This document shows positions 1-7,634 of a stretch of DNA of 17,530 bases, piece after piece. Source of the DNA: CAYVUV01 sp964455095 (GTDB lineage Bacteria > Desulfobacterota > Binatia > HRBIN30 > CADEER01); contig CAYVUV010000416.1 of NCBI GenBank assembly GCA_964455095.1, forward strand, positions 1-17,530, read 5' to 3'. The stretch's first letter is position 1; every line of letters begins with the position of its first letter. A program made the translations under genes and the position numbers. The notes beneath the pieces are model-generated. The model was not told the origin of the DNA and searched no databases. It saw nothing but the letters and a program-made list of their open reading frames with translations.

Positions 1-33
1 GCGGCCGCAGCGGCCCTTGCGGCGGCGCGCTGA
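1..33 (+). CDS. Possible C-terminal tail of an upstream gene (partial)
   Basis: Reading frame 1 is open from the window edge and ends at a TGA at 31-33, giving the ten-residue tail AAAALAAAAR. Such Ala-rich ends are common in high-GC genomes, and the stop lies 34 bp before the ATG of the next gene, which is normal operon spacing. The fragment is too short to assign a product. It could equally be non-coding upstream DNA. Confidence 0.25.
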   Translation, partial: AAAAALAAAR

Positions 34-67
34 TCCGACGTATTTGGAATGCCTCTGGGGGATCTCT

Positions 68-3000
68 ATGCGCGATCAGCTGTCCGTTGTGCTCTTGCTC
101 TGTGCGCTGACTGCCGCCGGGTGCGGCGGTGGAGATGACGATGGAGGAAAGCCGGCGGCGACGCCGACCAGTCCGCCTGCCGTCACGGCGACCGTTCCGC
201 CCGCTGCCACAGCGACGGTGCCCCCCGCGGCGACCGCCACCGTGAGAGCGACCGCGACAACGGAGCCGGCGACGCCGGCCGCCACTGCGACCGCGTCGCC
301 CACGGCCACGCCGACCGATGTCGCCACCGGCGTCATGATCACCAGCCCGGCTCTCAATGCCGAGGTGACGACCTTTGCTTTCGACGTCGCCGTCGAGCTG
401 GCGCCGAACGTCTTCGACCCCGCGACGCTGGTGGTCAAGCTCAACGACGTGCCGCTGACGCTGGTGGGCGGGCCGACGATGTTCTCGGCGACGGTCCAGC
501 CCGGCGCGCCGCTGCGCGACGACAACGCGCTCACGGTTACGGTGCGCACGCTCGGTGGCGTCGACGTCACGCTGCCGCCGCATCCGTTTGCGTATCTACC
601 GCCCAAGGCGAGCGCGCGGCGCATCACGGAGGCCTCCGACTTCATCACCGGTCCGCTGGCGCACGGGCGCATCGGCGACTACCACCTCGGCAACGCGGTG
701 GCGCGCTTCGTCATCCAGGACGCGCCCAAGCGCGACATGTGGAGCGTCGGCGCCTTCGGCGGCAACTTGATCGATGCCGAGCTGATCGGCCATCCGGGCC
801 TCGACAACTTCCTCGAGATCCAGCCGGGCGTAAACCTCGAGACGGTGATCAACGCGCAGACCGTCGAGATCGTCAACGACGGCCAGGACGGCACCGCCGC
901 CATCGTGCGTGCCTGCGGTCCCGACGACGTGCTCGACTTCGTCAACCCGTCGACCATCATCGAAGACGCCGGCCTCACCTTCCCCGCCAGCGCCAACGAC
1001 CACGACGACGACGTCGAGGGCTGCACCGAGTACATCCTCGAGCCCGGCCGTCGCGACGTGAAAATGGTGACGACGATTCTCAACAACGAGGACGCCGACC
1101 TCGGGCTTTTCGTCGGCGACTTCATCAACGCCTCGGGCGAGGTCGAGCAGTGGACGAGCTCCGGCATCGGGCTCGGCGAGCAGCTCGTCAACACGCTCGG
1201 CGTGATGAGCTTCATCGGCTACAACCAGGCCACCGGCGTCGACTACGCCCACATCACGCTGCCGGTGCCCGACTCGCGCCTGCCGGGCTCGACGTTCTTC
1301 ACCGCGGCGGGCGTGTCGTACGTGCTGCAGAGCGCCTCAGTGCTCGAGGCCATCTTCGGCATGCCGCCGACGTTCGTCGTGCCGGCCAACGGCAGCAAGT
1401 CGTTCACGCGCCACTTCGCCGTCGGCGACGGCAGCGGCAGCAATGCCATCGACCTCGAGAACGAGCTCAAGGCCATCGCCACCGGCACGGTGCGCGGCTG
1501 CGTCACCGTCGGCGGCGCGCCCGCCCCGGCGGCGCGCGTCAGCATCGGCCCGGTCGTCGACGGCTCGATCGGCGGCGTGACGTCGGTGTTCGTCACCGAC
1601 GCCGCGGGCTGCTACCGCGGCACGTTACCGCCCGGCGAGTACGGCATCGCCGCGGCGCGGCGCGGCACCCTCTACGAGAACGGCCAGCAAGCGCCGCTCG
1701 TTCATCCCGTCACCATCGCCGTCGGCGGCGACGTGACGCAGAACTTCGCCCTGCCGGCCACCGGCCGACTGCGCGCCACCGTGGTCGACGAGACCGGCGC
1801 TCCGGTTCCGGCCCGCGTCGCGGTCATCGGATTCGACCCCAGCCCGGAGCCGGTGTTCGCGTCGATCGGCGCCAACGGCCCCGAGGTCACCGGCCTGTTC
1901 AACGACATCAGCGTCGATCGCGACCCGTACGGCGTCGTGCAGACGGTCTATGCCGGCGCCGACGGCGTCGCCGAGATCGACGTCGAGCCGGGGTCGTATC
2001 AAGTCGTCGTCTCGCGCGGGGTCGAGTACTCGCTCTACAGCGCCCCGCTGGCCATCGTCGCCGGCCAGACGGCCGCGGTCGGGGCGCGCATCGCGCGCGT
2101 GGTCGATACCACCGGGTTCATCTCGTCCGACTACCACGTGCACGGCATCAACAGCGCCGACGCGCGCGTCAGCCACCGCAACCGCGCCATGCAGTACGCC
2201 GGCGAGGGCGTCGACAACATCATCATGACCGATCACCACTCGCACACCGACCTCAACCCGACCATTGCCGGGCTCTCGCTCGCCTCGTTCGTCCACGCTA
2301 CCATCGGCGAGGAGATCACCACCTGGGACTACGGGCACTTCAACGCCTACCCGTTCACCATCGATCCCGCCCGTCCGAGCGGCGGCTCGACCGACTGGGG
2401 CCGCGCGGCGCCGGCCGGGCGCGACTTCGTCGCCTACGGGGCCTACAGCGCCACGCCCGCCGAGCTCGCGGCGCTGGCTACCGACGGTCCGCAGAGCACG
2501 CCGGATACGGTGATCCAGATCAACCACATCAACAGCTTCTTCGACCCGCTGCGCATCGATACCTCGCTGGTGCCGCCGCGCTCGTTCATCAGTGAAGCCA
2601 ACAAGCTGCGCTTCCGCCTCGATCCGGCGACCGAGAATCTGTTTCACCACTTCCCCGCTCTCGAGCTGTGGAACGGCGCCAGCCGCGGCGCCCAGCGCGA
2701 GTTCCTCAACGATCGGATCGGCATCTGGTTCAACCATTTGAACCAGGGCCTGCTGACCACGGCCATCGCCGACACCGACTCGCATCAGTTCACCAACCTC
2801 AATGCGGCCGGCGGGCGCACGTGGACGGCCGCGTCCTCGGACGACCCGGCGGACGTCGATCCCGGCGAAGTGGGGCGTTCGGTGGCGGCGGGCCGCGCCG
2901 TGGGCGGGCAGGGGGCCTACGTGCAGGCCCGGCTGGTGGCGGCGGACGGCTCGAACGCGGTGGCGGACCTCGGCCTCGAGGGCTCGACGGTGGTCGCGTC

Positions 3001-3481
3001 GTCGAACCGCGCCGTCGACCTCGAGATCCGCGTGCAGGCCCCGGCCTGGGCGCCGTACGACCGCATCGAGATCTACGCCAACGCCGCCACGACCGCGACG
3101 CTGGTGCGCGAGGGCGTACCGGTGTTGTTCAAGGGCGTGCCGACGCGGGTGCTCAATGCCGGGGCTGATTTCACCGTCGAGACGGTCGACGTCGTGCCGG
3201 CCGTTCCGGGCGCGACGCGCTTGCAGACCATGTTGACGGTGCCGTTTGCCGACCTGGCGACGGACACCTGGTTCGTCGTCGTCGTGCGCGGCACGGACGG
3301 GGTCTCGCAGCCGATGTTCCCGGTCATGGTGAACGACATCCCCAGCGCGACCAACACGACGCTGGAGAACCTGCTCGACGGCAACCTCGGCGAAGGCGGC
3401 GTGCTGGCGCTCGGCTACACCAACGCGCTCTACGCCGACGTCGACGGCGTGCCCGGCTTCCAGGCGCCGCTCGCCCAGTGA
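68..3481 (+). CDS. PHP-domain lipoprotein, CehA/McbA-like metallohydrolase
   Basis: Predicted lipoprotein of 1137 aa. The ATG at 68 is chosen because it directly gives a lipoprotein signal, MRDQLSVVLLLCALTAAGC, with Cys19 as the lipidation site; an in-frame TTG at 17 would add 17 non-hydrophobic residues. A Thr/Ala/Pro-rich spacer (about 28-90) follows, then an Ig-like beta segment (about 93-172). Next are two carboxypeptidase-regulatory-like beta domains (about 472-565 and 567-670) and a PHP-type domain (about 683-925). PHP metal ligands are visible: D688-x-H690-x-H692, D722-H-H-S-H726, G747-E-E, G756-H-F-N759, N819-H820 and D902-x-D-S-H906. The domain order and these motifs match proteins named CehA/McbA family metallohydrolase, after carbaryl-hydrolysing enzymes. 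Hydrolysis of a phosphoester, ester or amide at the cell surface is plausible; the substrate is unknown. A further beta-rich region (about 960-1080) ends the protein. Its stop overlaps the next start. Confidence 0.85.
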   Translation: MRDQLSVVLLLCALTAAGCGGGDDDGGKPAATPTSPPAVTATVPPAATATVPPAATATVRATATTEPATPAATATASPTATPTDVATGVMITSPALNAEVTTFAFDVAVELAPNVFDPATLVVKLNDVPLTLVGGPTMFSATVQPGAPLRDDNALTVTVRTLGGVDVTLPPHPFAYLPPKASARRITEASDFITGPLAHGRIGDYHLGNAVARFVIQDAPKRDMWSVGAFGGNLIDAELIGHPGLDNFLEIQPGVNLETVINAQTVEIVNDGQDGTAAIVRACGPDDVLDFVNPSTIIEDAGLTFPASANDHDDDVEGCTEYILEPGRRDVKMVTTILNNEDADLGLFVGDFINASGEVEQWTSSGIGLGEQLVNTLGVMSFIGYNQATGVDYAHITLPVPDSRLPGSTFFTAAGVSYVLQSASVLEAIFGMPPTFVVPANGSKSFTRHFAVGDGSGSNAIDLENELKAIATGTVRGCVTVGGAPAPAARVSIGPVVDGSIGGVTSVFVTDAAGCYRGTLPPGEYGIAAARRGTLYENGQQAPLVHPVTIAVGGDVTQNFALPATGRLRATVVDETGAPVPARVAVIGFDPSPEPVFASIGANGPEVTGLFNDISVDRDPYGVVQTVYAGADGVAEIDVEPGSYQVVVSRGVEYSLYSAPLAIVAGQTAAVGARIARVVDTTGFISSDYHVHGINSADARVSHRNRAMQYAGEGVDNIIMTDHHSHTDLNPTIAGLSLASFVHATIGEEITTWDYGHFNAYPFTIDPARPSGGSTDWGRAAPAGRDFVAYGAYSATPAELAALATDGPQSTPDTVIQINHINSFFDPLRIDTSLVPPRSFISEANKLRFRLDPATENLFHHFPALELWNGASRGAQREFLNDRIGIWFNHLNQGLLTTAIADTDSHQFTNLNAAGGRTWTAASSDDPADVDPGEVGRSVAAGRAVGGQGAYVQARLVAADGSNAVADLGLEGSTVVASSNRAVDLEIRVQAPAWAPYDRIEIYANAATTATLVREGVPVLFKGVPTRVLNAGADFTVETVDVVPAVPGATRLQTMLTVPFADLATDTWFVVVVRGTDGVSQPMFPVMVNDIPSATNTTLENLLDGNLGEGGVLALGYTNALYADVDGVPGFQAPLAQ

Positions 3482-4740
3482 TCCGGCGCGCGGCGGCAGC
3501 GGTACTCGCCGCGGCGGTGCTCGGCGCCGCGCCGGCCGCGGCGGTGCGGCTCGCCGCGGTGCGGCCGGCGGCGGGCGGCGCGCCGCTGCTCGCCGCGGCC
3601 GAGAGCGCGCCGGCGACGGTGGTCGGCGCCGTGCGCGCGCCGCGCCGGCTCGACGCCCACGGCTACGCGGCCGAGCTGGTCGTCGAGCAGAGCGTGGCGG
3701 GCTCGCTCGCGCCCGGCGCGCGGCTGCCGATCGCGTGGGAGGAGCTGTCGTCGCGCCGACCGCCGCGGTTTCAGGACGGCGACCGCGTTGCCGCGGCCTT
3801 GATCCCGTTGCCCGGCGATTCGATCTGGATTCAGCGCTTTCCCAACCCGGGCGAACGCACGGCCGTGCGCGCCGTCGCCGCGGCGGGCAACGCCTTCGTG
3901 CGCAATCCCGACGCGACCAGCGTAAAGCTGCTCGCCGCCTATCTGGCGCTGGCGCCCGCGGCGCGCCTCGATCGGCCGGGCGTGACCGCGCTGGTCGAGC
4001 TCGTCGCCGGCGCGGCGGAGCCGCTCGACGCGGCGGCGTTGGCGCGACTCGAGGCCGTGCCGGACCTTGCAACCAAGCTCGACGCCGTCACAGGCAAGCG
4101 GCTGGTGGGCATCGCCTCCGACCGCAAGCGTCCCGTGGCGTTGCGCGCGGCCGTCGTCGCGCTGGCCGGCCGGCGCAAGCTCGCCAACCTGACGCCTGCG
4201 CTCGACAAGCTGGCGACACCCGGCGCGCCGCTCGAGGCCGATCTCGTCGCTGCGCTGGCGGAGATCCAGGGTGGCATGGCGCCGGAGCGCGCGGCGGCGC
4301 TGCTCGGTCGCGAGGCGCCGGCCTTGCGCGCCGTGGCGGCGCGCTACGCGCCGCCGGCGCTCGTCGTCGAGCGGTTGCCGGCGCTGGTGCGCAGCGACCC
4401 TGCCCCGGAGGTGCGCGCCGCCGCGGCTGAGGCGCTGGCCGCGCGCGGTGGCGAGGTGGGGCTCGCCGCCGCGCGCGACGCGCTCGCCGACAACGACCAG
4501 GTTGTCCGCCGCCGCGCTGCCCTGGCCATCGGCCACCGCGGTGCAGCCGGCGTCGCGGCCTTGCGCACCGTCGTCGATTCGCGCCCGTTGCGCGAGGCGC
4601 AAGCGGCGATCCTCGGCCTCTCGGTCGCCGGACCGGAGGGCAAACAGGTCCTGCGCGCCATCGCCGCCAACCACCCCAACGAGCAGATCCGCCAACTGGC
4701 GGAGATCTCGCTCGGCCAACTGCCGGGGCACCACCACTGA
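3478..4740 (+). CDS. Secreted HEAT-repeat protein
   Basis: Protein of 420 aa starting at a GTG that overlaps the stop of the PHP lipoprotein gene (GTGA at 3478-3481), so translation is probably coupled. The N-terminus MIRRAAAAVLAAAVLGAAPA looks like a signal peptide, although the whole protein is Ala-rich and this makes the call softer. Residues about 40-115 form a beta-rich segment (VVGAVRAP..., DGDRVAAALIPLPG), resembling small domains often placed before helical repeats. From about 130 to the C-terminus the sequence is alpha-helical with HEAT/PBS-lyase-like repeats. The clearest are in the last 150 residues: DPAPEVRAAAAEALAARG, DNDQVVRRRAALAIGHRG, and HPNEQIRQLAEISLGQL. Such repeats bind partner proteins. 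The coupling suggests it assists or tethers the PHP lipoprotein in the envelope, but that is inference. It ends in three His residues. No catalytic motif is seen. Confidence 0.78.
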   Translation: MIRRAAAAVLAAAVLGAAPAAAVRLAAVRPAAGGAPLLAAAESAPATVVGAVRAPRRLDAHGYAAELVVEQSVAGSLAPGARLPIAWEELSSRRPPRFQDGDRVAAALIPLPGDSIWIQRFPNPGERTAVRAVAAAGNAFVRNPDATSVKLLAAYLALAPAARLDRPGVTALVELVAGAAEPLDAAALARLEAVPDLATKLDAVTGKRLVGIASDRKRPVALRAAVVALAGRRKLANLTPALDKLATPGAPLEADLVAALAEIQGGMAPERAAALLGREAPALRAVAARYAPPALVVERLPALVRSDPAPEVRAAAAEALAARGGEVGLAAARDALADNDQVVRRRAALAIGHRGAAGVAALRTVVDSRPLREAQAAILGLSVAGPEGKQVLRAIAANHPNEQIRQLAEISLGQLPGHHH

Positions 4741-4771
4741 TCAGGTCACTACGGTGCGCTGCGCGGTCCTT

Positions 4772-4911
4772 TCATCACCCCCCATCCAAACCTTCCCCCG
4801 CAAGGGGGGGAGGCTTTCGGATCCCGGCCTCCTCCCCCGTTCGAGGGGGAGAATTTCCGCCTCCGACTTCCTCCCCCTCGACGGGGGAGGATTGAGGTGG
4901 GGGTGATTCAA
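4772..4911. repeat. G/C-rich intergenic repeat with three hairpins
   Basis: Lies between two convergent genes. Three similar stem-loops occur in a row: an imperfect one at 4791-4813, a 7-bp stem at 4832-4838/4845-4851 (ctccccc/gggggag), and an 8-bp stem at 4870-4877/4883-4890 (cctccccc/gggggagg). The left end (catcaccccccatccaaacc) is a diverged inverted copy of the right end (ggattgaggtgggggtgatt). This is a REP/BIME-like intergenic element. Its position suits a bidirectional transcription end, though there is no clear T-run. A related pair occurs at 9318-9483. Confidence 0.7.
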
Positions 4912-4938
4912 TGTGCCTTCGACCGCCCTCCAGGAATT

Positions 4939-5838
4939 TTACGGATTGAACGGCGACGCCTCCTCGAACCGCCACCGCAACGGCGTCGCGCCGGCGATCT
5001 CGACGACGGCGCCGATGTGGTAGCGCAGCAGGCGCTCGGCGCCCGGCAGCTCGGCCGCGCGCGCGGGGTCCCAGATGATCTCCACGGTGCCGGTGAGCTG
5101 TAGCGTCGCGCCGCGTTCGAAGTCGATGAACAGCAATCCGGCGCGTGGGTTGATCGCCAGGTTGCCGAGGGTGTTGAACATGGTGTTGCCGTTGTAGTCG
5201 GGGATGAGCAGCTCGGCCGGCGAGACGACGCGCACGAAGCCGGGCGCGCCGCCGCGGTGCGAGGCGTCGGCGCCGCCGGTCGGATGCGCGCTGGCGATGA
5301 AGAACGTATCTGCGGCGGCGATCCACATCTGTTGCGTCGCGCTCAGCTGCGCGCCGCGGCTGGCTATTGGGGCGACCGTCGCACGCGTCGGCTCGAGCTC
5401 GCGGCGTTGGATGTAGCGTGGGCAGTTGCCGTAGACCTGCTCGGTTCGCACGTAGATTTCCCCCGCCGTGCGCCGCTCGGCCGTGCCGTTCAGCCGCATG
5501 CGCCGCCGGCTGGTGAACTCGATGGCGATCATCCCGACGGTGGGATTGGCCGCCAGGTTGTCGGCGAGCGGATCGCCCGCGACCGGTGCCGCGGCGATGC
5601 GCACCGTGCGCTCGTCGAGTGTCTCGATGAACCCGGGCGCGCCGCTCAGCAGCGAAGCCCACACACTTCCGTCGCGATCAGTCGAGGCCATGACCGCCAT
5701 CGACTGCTGCGCGAAGAACTCGCGCGCCCCGTCGCCGATCTCCGGCCGGATGCCGCGCCCGATCTTGCGCGCCATGCCTTGCGTCCCCGCCCGCTCCTGC
5801 ACCGCCAGCTCGCCGTCGTGAAATGGACTCTCGCTCAT
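4939..5838 (-). CDS. Pyridoxamine 5'-phosphate oxidase family flavoprotein (two split-barrel domains)
   Basis: Protein of 299 aa on the minus strand. Its ATG has a very good ribosome-binding site just upstream. The N-terminus FHDGELAVQERAG is typical of a PNPOx-like family of about 300 residues. Two FMN-binding split-barrel units can be traced. The first (about 38-150) contains FFAQQSMAVMASTDRDG...WASLLSG and GMIAIEFTSRRRMRLNGTAE, then VYGNCPRYIQRR. The second (about 165-290) contains AADTFFIASAH, HRGGAPGFVRVV, NTLGNLAINPRAGLLFIDFE and LQLTGTVEI. Relatives bind FMN (sometimes F420 or heme) and are generally annotated without a defined substrate; many are fused to a ferredoxin reductase, which this one is not. 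It is cytoplasmic, with no signal peptide. It is convergent with the HEAT gene and divergent from the PilT-like gene, so it is a single-gene unit. True PdxH activity is unlikely, since PdxH is a single shorter barrel. Confidence 0.85.
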   Translation of the reverse strand: MSESPFHDGELAVQERAGTQGMARKIGRGIRPEIGDGAREFFAQQSMAVMASTDRDGSVWASLLSGAPGFIETLDERTVRIAAAPVAGDPLADNLAANPTVGMIAIEFTSRRRMRLNGTAERRTAGEIYVRTEQVYGNCPRYIQRRELEPTRATVAPIASRGAQLSATQQMWIAAADTFFIASAHPTGGADASHRGGAPGFVRVVSPAELLIPDYNGNTMFNTLGNLAINPRAGLLFIDFERGATLQLTGTVEIIWDPARAAELPGAERLLRYHIGAVVEIAGATPLRWRFEEASPFNP

Positions 5839-5840
5839 GA

Positions 5841-5849
5841 CTCCTCCTT
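5841..5849 (-). promoter_or_regulatory. Strong Shine-Dalgarno for the PNPOx-like gene
   Basis: On the minus strand the sequence reads AAGGAGGAG, two bases before the ATG at 5838-5836, with the AGGAGG core 4 bases from the start codon. It is the best ribosome-binding site in the window and fixes the start of that gene. Confidence 0.75.
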
Positions 5850-5919
5850 GCGTGCCGTGGCCACGATGAGTCTAACCGGCTCGTCGCCGCGAGAACAGCG
5901 GCCCCCTCTCAAGAGTAGT

Positions 5920-6107
5920 TCACCACGAAGGGCACGAAGAGCGCGAAGGGGATCAAGAGCGAGCCGGAAAGGTCAGCCGCGAGAAGGCGCAAAAGGCACA
6001 AAAAGGGACGGAGAAGTCCGCATTTCTTCTCTTGCGCCTCTTGCGCCTTTTCGCGGCCAAGAATTCCGCCTGGCGGCCCTTCGTGGTCTTCGTGCCCTTC
6101 GTGGTGA
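5920..6107. repeat. Nested inverted-repeat element (~190 bp) in divergent intergenic region
   Basis: The outer arms are a perfect 20-bp inverted repeat: tcaccacgaagggcacgaag at 5920-5939 and its reverse complement at 6088-6107. An inner pair of 26-bp arms lies at 5976-6001 and 6032-6057, with 23 of 26 positions complementary and a loop of about 30 nt. The left half reads as short degenerate units (cacgaag, gcgaag, gcaaaaggcac), and the right half as their complements. The element could fold into a long cruciform or RNA hairpin. It carries no coding sequence that I believe. It occupies most of the 335-bp space between two divergent genes, leaving about 66 bp before the PilT-like ATG. It looks like a non-autonomous (MITE-like) or other dispersed intergenic repeat. 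Confidence 0.75.
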
Positions 6108-6173
6108 GTATCAGGGATCGGCCTCTTGCGCCGCGGTTGCCGTGCTTTCGTCGCTCAGGCAAAGATCGGCCGC

Positions 6174-7634
6174 ATGAAGGCGATCGACAGCGTGTTGCAG
6201 ATTCTCGTGCAGCAAGGCGGCACCGAGCTGCGGCTGGTCTCGGATCGGCGGCCGCAGATGTTCAAGGAGGACATCGAGCTGCCGCTGACGATTCCCGCCA
6301 TGTCGACGGAGCGTCTGTGTGCACTGCTCGACGATTTGTGGACGACGCATCAGGCGGAGGTGCGCGCGGGCGGGCGGGTGTCGTTCTCGTACACTGCGCC
6401 TGACATCGGGACATTTTCCGTACGGTTCGTGCAGCCGGATCCATCGCGGTTGGAGGTCGTCTTCCGCCGCGGCGGTGCGGCGCACCGCGAGCCGCCAGAG
6501 CCGGCGCGCGCCGCGCCGAGCGCGAAGAGCGTCGCTGTCGCCACTGCGAGTGTCGGTGCGCCGCCAGCCGGCGAGGTGCCGGTGTCGTTGGTCGCGCTGC
6601 TCGCCCGCGTCGCCGCGATGGGGGCGAGCGACATTCACTTGAGCCCGCAGCAGCCGCCGATTGTGCGCAGCAACACCACACTGGCAGTGCTGGAAGGCGA
6701 GTCGGGTTTCGACGCGGCTGCGCTGCTCGGCGGGCCGTTGCACCTGGAGCAGGTGCGGGCCGGCGGCTCGGTGGATCGCGCCTTCGACATTCCCGCCGTC
6801 GGCCGCGTGCGCGTCAACGTGTACGCCAGCGAAGAGGGCCTGTGCGCGGCGGTGCGCATTCTCATGCGCGAGGTGCCGGCGCTGTCCGATCTGAACCTGC
6901 CGCCGCAGCTGGCGCCGCTGGTCGACTTGCCGCACGGGCTCGTCGTCGCCTGCGGGCCGACGGGGTCGGGCAAGAGCACGACGCTGGCGTCGCTCGTGCA
7001 GCACGCGCTGCGGGCGCGGCCGCGGGTGCTGGTGACGCTCGAGGACCCGATCGAGTACGTCATCCGTCCGATGAATGCCGCCGGCCTGGTGCGCCAGCGC
7101 GAGGTCGGACGGCACGTGCGCGATTTCGCCACCGGCCTGCGCGACGCGCTGCGCGAGGACCCGGACATCCTGCTGATCGGCGAGATGCGCGACCCCGAGA
7201 CGATCAGCCTCGCCCTGACGGCGGCCGAGACGGGTCACCTGGTGTTCGCCAGCCTGCACAGCCGCACGGCGCCCTCGGCGGTCGAACGCATCGTCGATAC
7301 GTATCCGCCCGAACGCCAGCGGCAGATCCGCGTCCAGCTCGCCGACTCGCTGCGCGCCGTGATCGCACAGCGGCTCGTCCCCGGCGCCGATGGCCGCGGG
7401 CGCGTTCCAGCCGTCGAGCTGTTGCGCGTCACCCACGGCGTCGCCAACCTGATCCGCGACGGCCGCACGCCGCAGATCGTCAACGCCCTGCAAGCCGGCT
7501 CCGGTGAGGGCATGCTGGTGCTCGAACGCCACCTCGCCGATCTCGTGCGCGCCAACCGCATCCGGCGCGAGACCGCTCTGAACGTCGCCAACGACAGCGG
7601 CACGCTGAGCGAGTACCTGCGCGCGGCGGGATGA
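6174..7634 (+). CDS. PilT/PilU-family retraction ATPase with extra N-terminal domain
   Basis: GspE/PilT-type secretion ATPase of 486 aa. Motifs present: Walker A GPTGSGKST (261-269, Lys267), Asp box LEDPIE (Glu290-Asp291), Walker B DILLIGE (331-337), and the His box TGHLVFASLH (353-362). The PilT-type C-terminal motif appears as VANLIRDGRT (423-432), an equivalent of the AIRNLIRE box of retraction ATPases, so PilT/PilU is favoured over PilB. The family powers type IV pilus retraction at the inner membrane. Typical PilT is about 345-380 aa. Here the usual PAS-like N-domain (GASDIHLSPQQPP...GRVRVNVYASEEG, about 140-230) is preceded by a second, diverged copy at about 1-105 (LLVQQGGTELRL-like start, FSYTAPDIGTFSVRFVQ), joined by an Ala/Pro linker. 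ATG 6174 is chosen over a TTG at 6126 because the domain begins there; neither has a strong ribosome-binding site. The stop overlaps the next ATG. Confidence 0.88.
   Translation: MKAIDSVLQILVQQGGTELRLVSDRRPQMFKEDIELPLTIPAMSTERLCALLDDLWTTHQAEVRAGGRVSFSYTAPDIGTFSVRFVQPDPSRLEVVFRRGGAAHREPPEPARAAPSAKSVAVATASVGAPPAGEVPVSLVALLARVAAMGASDIHLSPQQPPIVRSNTTLAVLEGESGFDAAALLGGPLHLEQVRAGGSVDRAFDIPAVGRVRVNVYASEEGLCAAVRILMREVPALSDLNLPPQLAPLVDLPHGLVVACGPTGSGKSTTLASLVQHALRARPRVLVTLEDPIEYVIRPMNAAGLVRQREVGRHVRDFATGLRDALREDPDILLIGEMRDPETISLALTAAETGHLVFASLHSRTAPSAVERIVDTYPPERQRQIRVQLADSLRAVIAQRLVPGADGRGRVPAVELLRVTHGVANLIRDGRTPQIVNALQAGSGEGMLVLERHLADLVRANRIRRETALNVANDSGTLSEYLRAAG

Noticed and set aside
739..2595. 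618-codon plus-strand frame
   Set aside because: Very Arg-rich and overlaps the PHP lipoprotein gene in another frame; the PHP frame has recognisable domains and this one has none.
1625..4072. 815-codon open frame on the minus strand
   Set aside because: It lies opposite two well-supported plus-strand genes. Its translation is mostly Arg/Ala/Gly/Asp with no domain, typical of the mirror frame of high-GC coding DNA.
6126..6173. Upstream TTG start for the PilT-like ATPase
   Set aside because: It would add 16 residues (MRRGCRAFVAQAKIGR) unlike the family, and the conserved N-domain begins at the ATG at 6174.
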